37,175 nucleotides of DNA from Ignisphaera sp. (lineage in GTDB: Archaea > Thermoproteota > Thermoprotei_A > Sulfolobales > Ignisphaeraceae): the NCBI GenBank assembly GCA_025058535.1, contig JANXEL010000059.1:1-37175 (forward strand), in the 5' to 3' direction. Positions 15,924 to 24,011 of this stretch are shown piece after piece. How positions within the stretch are numbered: position 1 is the stretch's first letter; each line of letters opens with the position of its first letter. The translations under genes and the position numbers were made by a program. The notes below the pieces were generated by a model that ran no database searches, was not told the DNA's origin, and saw nothing but the letters and a program-made list of their open reading frames with translations.

Positions 15924-17276
15924 TTAGCTAACGGATTTGGAATCAATCGCGAGATTGCTGACGGTGTTTAGACGCTGGAGACAGTATTCAAGCATGTTCT
16001 CTCTAGATCTAAGAACCCTCTGCCACATATTCTTGTTGGATGCTGGCTGACCGCCGCCCATTAGGCACCCACCTGGGCAGAGCTCAAATACTACACTTCT
16101 ACTACTGCTGCCCATACTGAGCTCCTCCTTCAACTCAATATTGCTTCTCACACGCTTCACACTGGAGGTGCTACTGTATATAGTTTGGTCCGGCTCTCCA
16201 GATCCGAGTATGCCAAGCGGCATAGTCCTCAAAACCAGCTGGAGCTCACGAGAAGTGACACTATTTGGCAGATGCCGACGCCATGCTATGCATTGTGTAA
16301 CGTAGAGTGCATTGTTGGGAATGCGCGGTGTGAGCAGCTCTATACTGATTTTAGGCAAAAATCTGCTCGAAACTGTGTACTCTGCAGGGGATCTAGCGTA
16401 GATCCTTCCAGGCTCGGCATAGTGTAGGTTTGAAATTACCACCACCTCACTAAATCCTAGCTCCCTAAGAGCTGTAACCACCTGCCCCGGTTCAATGTTC
16501 TCTGCCTCAGCAATTGAAGCAAGAGATTCAAGCTCAATGTATACTGGAGACCCAGAGTGGCTACGCACCTTCTCAGGCTCCATTCTGAAGTACACTGCAC
16601 CCACGGGGCAGTATGCTGTACAGAGGCCACAGTAGATGCAGCCAGCCTTATCGAGAGCCTCCTGATACGGTGTGGAGATCATCGTCAATACGCCTCTGTG
16701 GGTGTAGTTTAGCACGTAGGCACCCACCCTACGACAGACCTCAATACACCTACCGCACACGATACACTTAGATGAGTCGAGTGTTAGAAAACCATCTGAA
16801 TCCGTGACAACGATTAACGGCCTCTCCACTACCTCAAATCTCTTTTCACCAATCTTCGGCACCTCTCCTCTGAGCAGCCTCTCCAGCAGCACCATAAACT
16901 CACCTAGGTTGACTGGGCACCCACGTGCCCAGTAGTCTACCCTAACGTAGTGGTTCAGTGGTCTGGATCTCGGTACGCCAAATTCATTGAGTACACCACT
17001 CTGGACACCACCCATCAGGCTGCACGAACCTAGTGCAATTAGAACCTTCGACCTACCTCTAATCTCCCTCAGACGTTCAGCATCCTCAGCTCCGGTGATA
17101 GAACCCTCAACCACAGCTATATCGAAATCTTCCTCTCCTCTAGCCCCAATTAAACGCCAGTGGAAAACTTTAGCTCCATACCTTTCCACTAAGCTGAACA
17201 ACTCTTCACTCACTATGTTGTATAAGCAGCCCTCACAACCAGTAAGTGATATAAATGCGATCCTTGCTGTGCACAT
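15924..17276 (-). CDS. [NiFe] hydrogenase small subunit fused to ferredoxin and [FeFe]-hydrogenase-like domains
   Basis: 450 residues from ATG 17276, two bases after the large-subunit stop; the ATG at 17318 lies inside that gene and is less likely. Residues 1-135 are a group 3 small-subunit domain with proximal-cluster ligands in LTGCEGC (Cys14, Cys17), GSCSLMGG (Cys85) and RGCPVN (Cys120). Residues 171-181 (CIVCGRCIEVC) and 213-223 (CIYCGLCTAYC) are two [4Fe-4S] ferredoxin motifs. Residues 240-440 align by eye with the [FeFe]-hydrogenase H-domain: EPGQVVTALRELGF, then YVTQC (Cys329, the L2 position) before TSREL, and ELCPGGCLMGGGQP (Cys400, Cys404), the L3 motif. The L1 motif TSCCP is absent and that region is shorter than usual, so a full H-cluster is doubtful. 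It is last in the operon. It should pass electrons between the NiFe site and the NuoEF-like diaphorase. Confidence 0.88.
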   Translation of the reverse strand: MCTARIAFISLTGCEGCLYNIVSEELFSLVERYGAKVFHWRLIGARGEEDFDIAVVEGSITGAEDAERLREIRGRSKVLIALGSCSLMGGVQSGVLNEFGVPRSRPLNHYVRVDYWARGCPVNLGEFMVLLERLLRGEVPKIGEKRFEVVERPLIVVTDSDGFLTLDSSKCIVCGRCIEVCRRVGAYVLNYTHRGVLTMISTPYQEALDKAGCIYCGLCTAYCPVGAVYFRMEPEKVRSHSGSPVYIELESLASIAEAENIEPGQVVTALRELGFSEVVVISNLHYAEPGRIYARSPAEYTVSSRFLPKISIELLTPRIPNNALYVTQCIAWRRHLPNSVTSRELQLVLRTMPLGILGSGEPDQTIYSSTSSVKRVRSNIELKEELSMGSSSRSVVFELCPGGCLMGGGQPASNKNMWQRVLRSRENMLEYCLQRLNTVSNLAIDSKSVS

Positions 17277-17278
17277 AC

Positions 17279-18520
17279 CTAGCCAGCCCTCACCACGTGA
17301 ACAGCGCACGGTATGCATGGATCGTATGCTCTCACGAGCATCTCCACATACCTAGGTACATCAGCCACTCTACCACTTTCTATTAACGAGCTGACGAGAG
17401 CCTTTGCGGAAGTCTCTATATGCCTTGTAAACATAACCGTGGGCGTTATGATGTCAGCCTTTTCAACGATACCATCACACACTTCATAGTAGTGCAGCAG
17501 GAGTCCACGAGGTGCTTCGACTATGGCTAGACCCCTACCCTTTTTTCTCACCGGATCTACCTTCCTTGGCCGCTTGTCTAGGCAGTCCCTAAGATTGTGC
17601 TCAACATTTCTAATAGTGGTGCGGATCTCGAAAGCCTTGGCTAGTAGATTGCCATACGGATTTAGCTTAATGGACTCCAGCACGGCAGGGTCTATATGTG
17701 TGGAGCTGGCATCTCTAGCCAACATCCTTGCTCTAGCACCTACAAAGAATGTACGGCCACCTAGGGTACACTCTCTAGCCCTAGAATATTCGCGCACGCC
17801 TTCAACGAACAAATCGCCATAGTTATCCACACTAACATCGACTCTGCCTTCGCTACTCAGCAGCTCGTACGGTTCTCCCACTGGAACGCTCTTCTCTGGC
17901 CACAGTGCGAGCGCTAGATAGTGGGGCGAAGGGTCTCGGAGATCGTGCAGCGCTATGCTAGAAATAAAGTATTCCACTAAGCTGTCCACTGCTGGGATCA
18001 CCTCATTAATCAATCTGATTGCTCTCTCAATACGCCACCTACCCACATCCGCTACAAATCCTCCGGGTGCATATGGTGGGGGGTTCGACAGTCTACCTGA
18101 TATAAGGTCCAGCGCATTCGTCACTGTCTTCCTCACCTTCAATACACTTCTAACAACCTCTGAGGTAGGTCTTCTGTAGTCTGGTAGTGCCAGAAATGCT
18201 AGGTGAATTAGATTGTTTTCAACTATCTGCAGTTTATTACACGCATCCCTTAGCTTAGCTGTAGAATCATCTACCTCAATCCCTAGAGCGCTTTCTAGAG
18301 CTAGATTAGAGGCCCAGAAGTGTGCGTGGCTACAAAGACCACATATCCTCGAGGCTATGAAGGGCACCCTCCAGTACTCATGCTTTAAAACAAGCCGCTC
18401 AAACAGCCTCTCACTAGATAAGCCAACATATTGAACGTCAACACCATTGTGACCGAGGTAAACCACTACCTCCGATTCCCCAGCAACTCTATCCAGTTCA
18501 AACTTCAGGCTGTTGACCAT
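17279..18520 (-). CDS. [NiFe] hydrogenase large (catalytic) subunit, group 3-like
   Basis: 413 residues. The N-terminal nickel-site motif RICGLCSHAH supplies Cys60 and Cys63, and the C-terminal motif DPCIPCAVH supplies Cys402 and Cys405, so all four NiFe ligands are present. Only five residues (VVRAG) follow His408, the usual maturation cleavage point, so there is little or no peptide to remove. The subunit performs H2 oxidation or proton reduction in the cytoplasm. The gene overlaps the HoxU-like gene by 23 bases and has AAAGGAGGT eleven bases before its ATG. No hydrogenase maturation (hyp) genes are in the window. Confidence 0.93.
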   Translation of the reverse strand: MVNSLKFELDRVAGESEVVVYLGHNGVDVQYVGLSSERLFERLVLKHEYWRVPFIASRICGLCSHAHFWASNLALESALGIEVDDSTAKLRDACNKLQIVENNLIHLAFLALPDYRRPTSEVVRSVLKVRKTVTNALDLISGRLSNPPPYAPGGFVADVGRWRIERAIRLINEVIPAVDSLVEYFISSIALHDLRDPSPHYLALALWPEKSVPVGEPYELLSSEGRVDVSVDNYGDLFVEGVREYSRARECTLGGRTFFVGARARMLARDASSTHIDPAVLESIKLNPYGNLLAKAFEIRTTIRNVEHNLRDCLDKRPRKVDPVRKKGRGLAIVEAPRGLLLHYYEVCDGIVEKADIITPTVMFTRHIETSAKALVSSLIESGRVADVPRYVEMLVRAYDPCIPCAVHVVRAG

Positions 18521-19166
18521 TAGAGGGACTTACCTCCTTTATTAGTTTGGAGAGATCCTCAGGTAAGTTATTCCAGAACACCCTAATTGCCGACAAAAGG
18601 CTCTCAACATCCACATTCCGCATTTTATAGTGCTTGAGAGCCTCCCTCCAGACACCTTTAGATAGTATGAACCCTCTGCACCCAGTGCAGGGTGCCCCCA
18701 GCTTGGTGCACTCCGCATTGCAGCCAGCAATTGTTAGTGGACCGAGGCACGGTATGCGGTAACTCAGCAGACACAGCTCGCCATACAATGGACACTCCGA
18801 GCACACCGGTATGCCCTCGATGAGCATTTCCTTAGCTAGTGAGACTAGGGTGCACGATCCCTTCACTGAGCAATTCCAGCATGAAATTGTGTGGATTGCG
18901 AGCAGCAGTTCTAGATTGAGCCTTCTCAGGCTAATCAATTCCTCATCGTGAGTCACAATAGATGCGCCCTCCTGTACAGGGTATCTGCAAGCAGGTACAA
19001 CCCTTCCGTTCAGCTTTACAACACATATCCTGCAGGTCGCCTCACTGAATACCCCCTGTAGGTAGCAGAGGAGTGGAACCTTGAAGCCCGCCTCCTCAAC
19101 CGCGTCTATGATGTAGCTACCCGGCGGCACATCAACCTCCACACCGTTTACATGCACCTTAACCAT
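18498..19166 (-). CDS. HoxU/NuoG-like iron-sulfur subunit carrying a small-subunit distal-cluster module
   Basis: 222 residues. Residues 1-75 form a plant-type [2Fe-2S] domain (Cys34, Cys45, Cys48, Cys60). HTISCWNCSVKGSC at 92-105 is the His-Cys3 [4Fe-4S] motif of NuoG and HydA. Unusually, residues 122-163 then hold eight more cysteines: CSECPLYGELC, CLGPLTIAGC and CTKLGAPCTGC. That pattern matches the medial and distal cluster part at the C-terminus of group 3 [NiFe] small subunits, which the fused small subunit of this operon lacks. So it appears to link the NiFe module to the NuoEF-like module. It begins nine bases after the NuoF-like gene. ATG 19166 follows GGTTGG. Confidence 0.88.
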   Translation of the reverse strand: MVKVHVNGVEVDVPPGSYIIDAVEEAGFKVPLLCYLQGVFSEATCRICVVKLNGRVVPACRYPVQEGASIVTHDEELISLRRLNLELLLAIHTISCWNCSVKGSCTLVSLAKEMLIEGIPVCSECPLYGELCLLSYRIPCLGPLTIAGCNAECTKLGAPCTGCRGFILSKGVWREALKHYKMRNVDVESLLSAIRVFWNNLPEDLSKLIKEVSPSNGQQPEV

Positions 19167-19175
19167 GGTTCCAAC

Positions 19176-21002
19176 CTACACCTTCCTAACTGCTCCAAAT
19201 GGGCACACAGCCAGACAGGCACCACACTTAATGCACCTCGTCCTATCGATGGTGTACACCTTTCCCGGAGCACCATCGATTGCACTGGTGGGGCAGGATT
19301 TTATGCAGATGCCACACCCGCGGCACAGATCCTCATCAATAACGTACGTCACGAGCTTGGGGCAGGATTTAGCGGGGCACCTCTTATTCACTATGTGCTC
19401 TCTGTACTCATCCTCAAAGTATCTAAGTGTGGAGAGCACTGGATTTGGAGCTGTCCCACCAAGGGCACAGAGGCTGGTTCTACTAATTGCTGCACCTAGC
19501 TCACGGAGAACACCAATATCACTCTCCACACCATCACCACTAGCTATCCTGCTGAGAATGTCGTTCATTATCTTCATACCAATCCTGCACGGTGCGCACT
19601 TCCCACAGGACTCTGCAAGCGTAAAGTCTGTGAAGAACTTCGCTACACTGACCATACAGCTCGAATCGTCTATCACTACCAGTCCCCCGGACCCCATTAT
19701 CGCACCGTGGGCCTGAAGGCTTTCGTAGTCCAGTTCAAGGTTGAAGAGATCGGCTGGTATGCAGCCTCCGCTTGGACCACCGACCTGCACAGCCTTTACC
19801 ACTCTACCTTCGCGCGGCCCACCAGCAATTTCATAGACCAGCTTTCGTATGGTTGTACCTATAGGCACCTCGTACACTCCCGTCTCCCTAACGGCTCCCG
19901 TTACGCAGAACATCTTGGTCCCCTTGGACTTCTCAGTTCCGTATCTGGTGAACTCCTCTACACCAACTTGGAATATTGTGGCTACATGCGCAAGAGTCTC
20001 CACATTGTTTACAACCGTCGGGTTGCCCCATAGACCATGGGTTGCTGGATAGGGTGGTCTCTGCCTTGGTCTAGCTCTACCCTCCAGAGCTGCAATTAGA
20101 GCTGTCTCCTCACCACATACAAATGCTCCAGCGCTTCTGCAGACCTCCACATCAAAGCTGAAGCTTGTGCCAAGAATGTTCTCGCCTAGAAATCCGTGTT
20201 CTCTGGCCTGCTCTACAGCCTTCTCCAGCCTATCGGCCATGAGGGGCTTCTCAGCCCTCACGAATATAAACCCCTTTGAGGCTCCTACAGCGTAGCCCGC
20301 TATCACCAGACCCTCTACCACCCTATGGGGATCTGATTCCGCTAGAAGCCTGTTCATGAACGCCCCAGGGTCACCCTCATCACCATTGCACACAACAAAC
20401 TTCACACTAGCCTTCTCCTCGTAGGCTATTCTCCACTTGAGCCACGTTGGAAATCCAGCTCCTCCTCGACCCCTGAGCCCCGACTTCTTAACAATATCAA
20501 TTACCTCCTCCCTACCCATCCTCAGCGCGTTCATCAAGCCTCTGTAGCCCCCTGTCATAATGTAGTCCTCTATGGACTCTGGATCAACCAGCCCACAGTT
20601 TCTCGATACAAACCTCACCTGATTCCTCCAATTGGGTATAGAATCTAGAGGTGGAGCACCGTAGTCCCTATCACCCACCCTGAATCTAATTGCATACGCT
20701 CCACTCAGATCTCCATCTAGGTAGCTCGTAATGATCTCCTCTAGGTTTTCCAGCCTTACATTCCCGTATATCGCTGGTGGCCTGCCCCTCTCCGCTATTT
20801 CGATCCAGGGGTCTAGGAAGCACATACCCATACACCCAGCCCTCCTTATCTTCACATTCAGATTGAGTTTCTCCACTGTTTTTCCCAACATTCTATACAG
20901 CTCAAGAGCTCCGGCTGCAATTGTACAGCTTGCTAGCGGTACTTTGATCACTATCTCCCCCTGATCTCCATAGATTAGCCTGTGGACTGCATCACCAATC
21001 AT
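19176..21002 (-). CDS. NuoF/HydB-like NADH-binding flavoprotein subunit of the hydrogenase
   Basis: 608 residues from ATG 21002. That ATG overlaps the stop of the NuoE-like gene by four bases (ATGA) and has GGAGGTG six bases upstream, better than the GTG at 21011. An N-terminal thioredoxin-like [2Fe-2S] domain keeps Cys26, Cys57 and Cys61 but has Val where the first ligand is expected. The central NuoF domain has GLRGRGGAGFPTWLKW (FMN) and CNGDEGDPGAF (NADH), then ESCGKCAPCRIG with a later Cys for the N3-type [4Fe-4S] cluster. The C-terminus adds two ferredoxin motifs, CRGCGICIKSC and CIKCGACLAVC. This is the HydB-type layout of bifurcating hydrogenases. It should exchange electrons with NAD(H). 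Confidence 0.93.
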   Translation of the reverse strand: MIGDAVHRLIYGDQGEIVIKVPLASCTIAAGALELYRMLGKTVEKLNLNVKIRRAGCMGMCFLDPWIEIAERGRPPAIYGNVRLENLEEIITSYLDGDLSGAYAIRFRVGDRDYGAPPLDSIPNWRNQVRFVSRNCGLVDPESIEDYIMTGGYRGLMNALRMGREEVIDIVKKSGLRGRGGAGFPTWLKWRIAYEEKASVKFVVCNGDEGDPGAFMNRLLAESDPHRVVEGLVIAGYAVGASKGFIFVRAEKPLMADRLEKAVEQAREHGFLGENILGTSFSFDVEVCRSAGAFVCGEETALIAALEGRARPRQRPPYPATHGLWGNPTVVNNVETLAHVATIFQVGVEEFTRYGTEKSKGTKMFCVTGAVRETGVYEVPIGTTIRKLVYEIAGGPREGRVVKAVQVGGPSGGCIPADLFNLELDYESLQAHGAIMGSGGLVVIDDSSCMVSVAKFFTDFTLAESCGKCAPCRIGMKIMNDILSRIASGDGVESDIGVLRELGAAISRTSLCALGGTAPNPVLSTLRYFEDEYREHIVNKRCPAKSCPKLVTYVIDEDLCRGCGICIKSCPTSAIDGAPGKVYTIDRTRCIKCGACLAVCPFGAVRKV

Positions 21003-21514
21003 GCATCCCACCTCCTCTGCGCCTCTGTCAAATACCTCATTACAACCTTCCTAGCCTCCTGTGGCGATAGCTTCCCGTGTATGTACCTCTCGTTAATCCT
21101 TGTATCTACAACCATCACCACCGGGGCTAAGCTGCAGCAGCCAAAGCATCTAGCCTTTTCAAGAGTTATACCCTCACCCCTAAGAGCCATCCTGATAGCT
21201 TCGTATACCTCAGAAGCACCTCTTAAATAGCAGGCCGTGCCATAGCAGACCTGAAAAACGAACTCACCAATGGGAGTGAGCCTAAATTGGTGGTAGAAGG
21301 TGATGGTGGCCACAACCTCAGATAGAGGTACCCTGAGCTTCTGTGCCACATACTCCACTACTTCCCTAGGTAGGTACCTCAGCCTACCCTGAATCTCTTG
21401 AAAAATGGCTATCAGCTTACTCTGATCATATCCATACTTCATCAGCACCTCATCAACGTGGTGCTTCACACCCTCCAATACTCTAGGATGAGAATCCTGT
21501 GGAGCTAGGAGCAT
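20999..21514 (-). CDS. NuoE/HydC-like [2Fe-2S] subunit of the hydrogenase
   Basis: 171 residues. Helical N-terminus, then the thioredoxin-like domain with ligands in VCYGTACYLRGA (Cys90, Cys95) and ARCFGCCSLAP (Cys123, Cys127), all four present. In Nuo, Hox and Hyd complexes this subunit sits on NuoF/HydB. It is the first gene of the five-gene minus-strand operon. ATG 21514 has GGTGGG six bases upstream. A TATA-like element lies about 165 bases further upstream, so the leader may be long or another promoter may exist. Confidence 0.92.
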   Translation of the reverse strand: MLLAPQDSHPRVLEGVKHHVDEVLMKYGYDQSKLIAIFQEIQGRLRYLPREVVEYVAQKLRVPLSEVVATITFYHQFRLTPIGEFVFQVCYGTACYLRGASEVYEAIRMALRGEGITLEKARCFGCCSLAPVVMVVDTRINERYIHGKLSPQEARKVVMRYLTEAQRRWDA

Positions 21515-22197
21515 ACAACACCCACCGGTGTCACAGTACTAGAGCTGCACGTGGCCCCACCCCATACCCTCCAGCAACCTCTATCAATTCATTGGATTGG
21601 AGATCTGCACTATTTTCCATCAAAGATGTTCTCCTCTCTTTGACCCTCCATTCTCACATACATACCTTTTAATTCAAGTATTTAAGTATTTTCATATTTC
21701 CAGTACAAACGTTTGCATGTTGTAAGGTTCATGTACCATTCAATTAGATGATCTAGAGTTGTAAGTCTAAGCCTGCACAGCTGATCCGGTTAATCAAAGA
21801 GGATTGAACAACCCAGCTCTAGGAGAATCCCAATCGCTGATGTTCGTGGCGATAGTGTGGGTTGCTGTGTAGATCACACTAGCCCAAGGCCGTATTCATC
21901 TAAGTGCTGGTGCAAAATGGTTTGGAGACGTAGTTCAAGAGCATGCTGAAACCTTCAGGTTTAGCCATGTGGAGTTGAATGGTATGCAGAGAGCCTACTG
22001 CGGTTGAATAGAAATAGAGCTGCAAACCCTGGGTCTACAGCTGCACGATCACAGTGGGCACTCCAATCATCCATGGAAAAATCTCCACACTCTTGGAAAC
22101 TAGGAGATTGACTACTGATTTGATGTGCGAGTGGTTGATGGGTAGAACCTGGCAAACTAGTAGGGAGCGCTGGAGCTTTTATTTTTGTAAGGAGAGG
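21515..22197. other. Long intergenic stretch between the hydrogenase operon and fdhD
   Basis: About 680 bases between divergent genes. It holds an AT-rich TATA-like region at 21676-21690 and an inverted repeat at 21620-21643. I see no coding frame or RNA gene. Confidence 0.5.
21620..21643. promoter_or_regulatory. Inverted repeat upstream of the hydrogenase operon
   Basis: TCAAAGA (21620-21626) and TCTTTGA (21637-21643) form an exact 7-base inverted repeat with a 10-base spacer, about 106 bases before the NuoE-like start and between it and the TATA-like ACTTAAATACTT on the minus strand (21676-21687). It could be an operator or an RNA hairpin in the leader. Confidence 0.35.
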
Positions 22198-22902
22198 ATG
22201 CTTTACGGTAGAGTAGTTATGCACATTGCATATATACCCATTAGAAGGGTTTTTAGGGATGGTAGAGCGGAGGATGTAGTTGATGCTGTTGCTGTTGAGC
22301 TGCCGGTGGAGATTTACGTGAATGGAGTTAGAGAGGCTGTTTTGGAGACAAGCCCAGGGATGCTGGAGGAGCTTGGGATGGGGTATGCGAGGGTCCGGGG
22401 CCTTGCTGTAGAGGGTGTGAAGGTTAATGGTGGTAGAATTGATTTGCGTGCCAATCCCCTGAGAACCATTGGACCTGGGGTGCCGATTGTCGGTTTTGCG
22501 GTGGGTATAGAGGGTGTGTTTAGAGCTGTAGAGAATGTGTTTTCCCTTGCAAAGCTGTTTAGAGAGACCGGCTGCTTTCACGTAGCAGCGCTGACGAGCG
22601 TAGATGGAGGTGTTGTAGAGCTCGTTGAGGATATCTCTAGACACTGTGCACTGTACAAGCTGATTGGAAGGATCTCTAAGATAGGGATGGATGCCAGCAA
22701 TAAACTTGTTGTAATGTCCTCTAGAGCAGCCTCACACCTGGTGGAGGCCGTAGCGTTGCTCACAGCTCCTGTGGCAGTATTCAGGGGAGCACCAACGGGC
22801 AGAGCTATTGAGAGGGCCAGGGAATTGAATCTAACACTGGTTGCACACACAGGTAGGGATAAATTCAACATCTATACACATGGCTACAGGATTAAGTTGT
22901 AG
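22198..22902 (+). CDS. fdhD: FdhD-family formate dehydrogenase accessory protein
   Basis: 234 residues from ATG 22198, chosen because homology begins soon after it; AGGAG lies only three bases upstream, so the start is not certain, and ATG 22219 is possible. Seen: VELPVEIYVNG, TGCFHVAAL at 125-132, EDISRHCALYKLIG at 144-157, SSRAASHLVEAVALL and GAPTGRAIERA, ending FNIYTHGYRI, all family landmarks. FdhD transfers sulfur to the molybdenum or tungsten cofactor of formate dehydrogenases. The CxxC pair of the E. coli protein is not present; single cysteines are at 126 and 150. No formate dehydrogenase gene is in the window, but the gene lies next to the NAD-linked hydrogenase operon. Confidence 0.85.
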   Translation: MLYGRVVMHIAYIPIRRVFRDGRAEDVVDAVAVELPVEIYVNGVREAVLETSPGMLEELGMGYARVRGLAVEGVKVNGGRIDLRANPLRTIGPGVPIVGFAVGIEGVFRAVENVFSLAKLFRETGCFHVAALTSVDGGVVELVEDISRHCALYKLIGRISKIGMDASNKLVVMSSRAASHLVEAVALLTAPVAVFRGAPTGRAIERARELNLTLVAHTGRDKFNIYTHGYRIKL

Positions 22903-23045
22903 AACCGTTGGAACACCAGCAGGCTCATTCTACCTGAGTGAGCACACACCAGAGACTACCCAAAGCCGAACTGTGTTTTAGGTGTAGACATGGACGCAGG
23001 AGCCGATCTGCATTGTGGATGCAATGGTGATGGTGGTGCAACTCG

Positions 23046-24011
23046 CTATCTCATGGGTACAAACACCGCCTCTTCTGACGGTCTGTATCTGTATACCCCC
23101 TTCGATCTAATGAACCTCCCCACAGCCACCCCTAATGCTGAGAGTGATGATAGAGCTCCCCCCAGAAAGCCGTGTATGGGGAGACCTAGAGCTGCACCAG
23201 TGATCAATCCCCCTATAGCTGCTGCGACAAGCACTATTGCTACCCCTCCAACAAGACCCACCACCCTTGATTTCACACCCATTGGATACTCCAGATGCAG
23301 CACAGTTCCATCTGATGCATCTACCACAGATGTGTACGTCCTACCCCTGTATCTGTACCTCACCAGCCAGAATGGATAGTGTGCTACTCCCACATATTTA
23401 GAGTTGTCCACAAGATCGTAGTTGTCTCCACATGCAGCTACCGCCTCTGATACGGCTTTACTTACGTAGGGCTCTTTCACACTCTTGAACACTGCCTCAG
23501 GATCTAGGGATGGCTGTAGATACACACCCTCTCCAACTATAGCTGGCCTGAAGAACCTCCTACCCCTCGCTGGGAAGCTATAGCCTTCTGGTATGTGCAT
23601 TGGCAGACCTTGCGCTGCTGGTGTGACTATGTATGCTGTTTCCTCACCTCCGTGGACATCTATCTCCACCTTGCCCTCCTCTGCCTCCTCCTTCCCACCT
23701 CTGCACCCAGCCTTCACGTTAACCTCGTAGATGTAGAGGGGTACAAGATACATGTACGAGGATTCGAATTCTGTAGCACTCTCAAAATCCTCAGCAATTC
23801 CAACCTGCATCAGCGCAAACTCCTTTAACAATCTGTAGACAGAGTTCTTATCGTAAGATGCTGTGAATATGTAGTGCTCTACATGTGCCTCAGGATTATC
23901 TATTCTAAAAGTTGTTCCACAGTAGGGGCAGGTAGCGTAGGTATATACCTTAGGTACATCAAATTTAGCTTTGCAGAAGGGGCACGAGAACTCAACTGCA
24001 TCTTCGCTCAT
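23046..24011 (-). CDS. Zinc-ribbon membrane protein of the SPFH cluster (second paralogue)
   Basis: 321 residues from ATG 24011, which shares one base with the stop of the upstream gene (TAATG). A longer frame exists upstream but lies antisense-free inside that gene and has no support. The N-terminus is a zinc ribbon, CPFCKAKFD and CPYCGTTFR. A soluble middle domain of about 180 residues follows. Two hydrophobic segments (VVGLVGGVAIVLVAAAIGGL and GFLGGALSSLSALGVAVG) lie near the end. It is last in a four-gene run with an SPFH protein and a second zinc-ribbon protein of the same architecture. The layout recalls YdjG-type proteins of bacterial phage-shock-like operons. Function unknown. Confidence 0.8.
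   Translation of the reverse strand: MSEDAVEFSCPFCKAKFDVPKVYTYATCPYCGTTFRIDNPEAHVEHYIFTASYDKNSVYRLLKEFALMQVGIAEDFESATEFESSYMYLVPLYIYEVNVKAGCRGGKEEAEEGKVEIDVHGGEETAYIVTPAAQGLPMHIPEGYSFPARGRRFFRPAIVGEGVYLQPSLDPEAVFKSVKEPYVSKAVSEAVAACGDNYDLVDNSKYVGVAHYPFWLVRYRYRGRTYTSVVDASDGTVLHLEYPMGVKSRVVGLVGGVAIVLVAAAIGGLITGAALGLPIHGFLGGALSSLSALGVAVGRFIRSKGVYRYRPSEEAVFVPMR

Noticed and set aside
22054-22197. Upstream extension of FdhD
   Set aside because: The added 48 residues have no FdhD similarity and the family homology starts after 22198.
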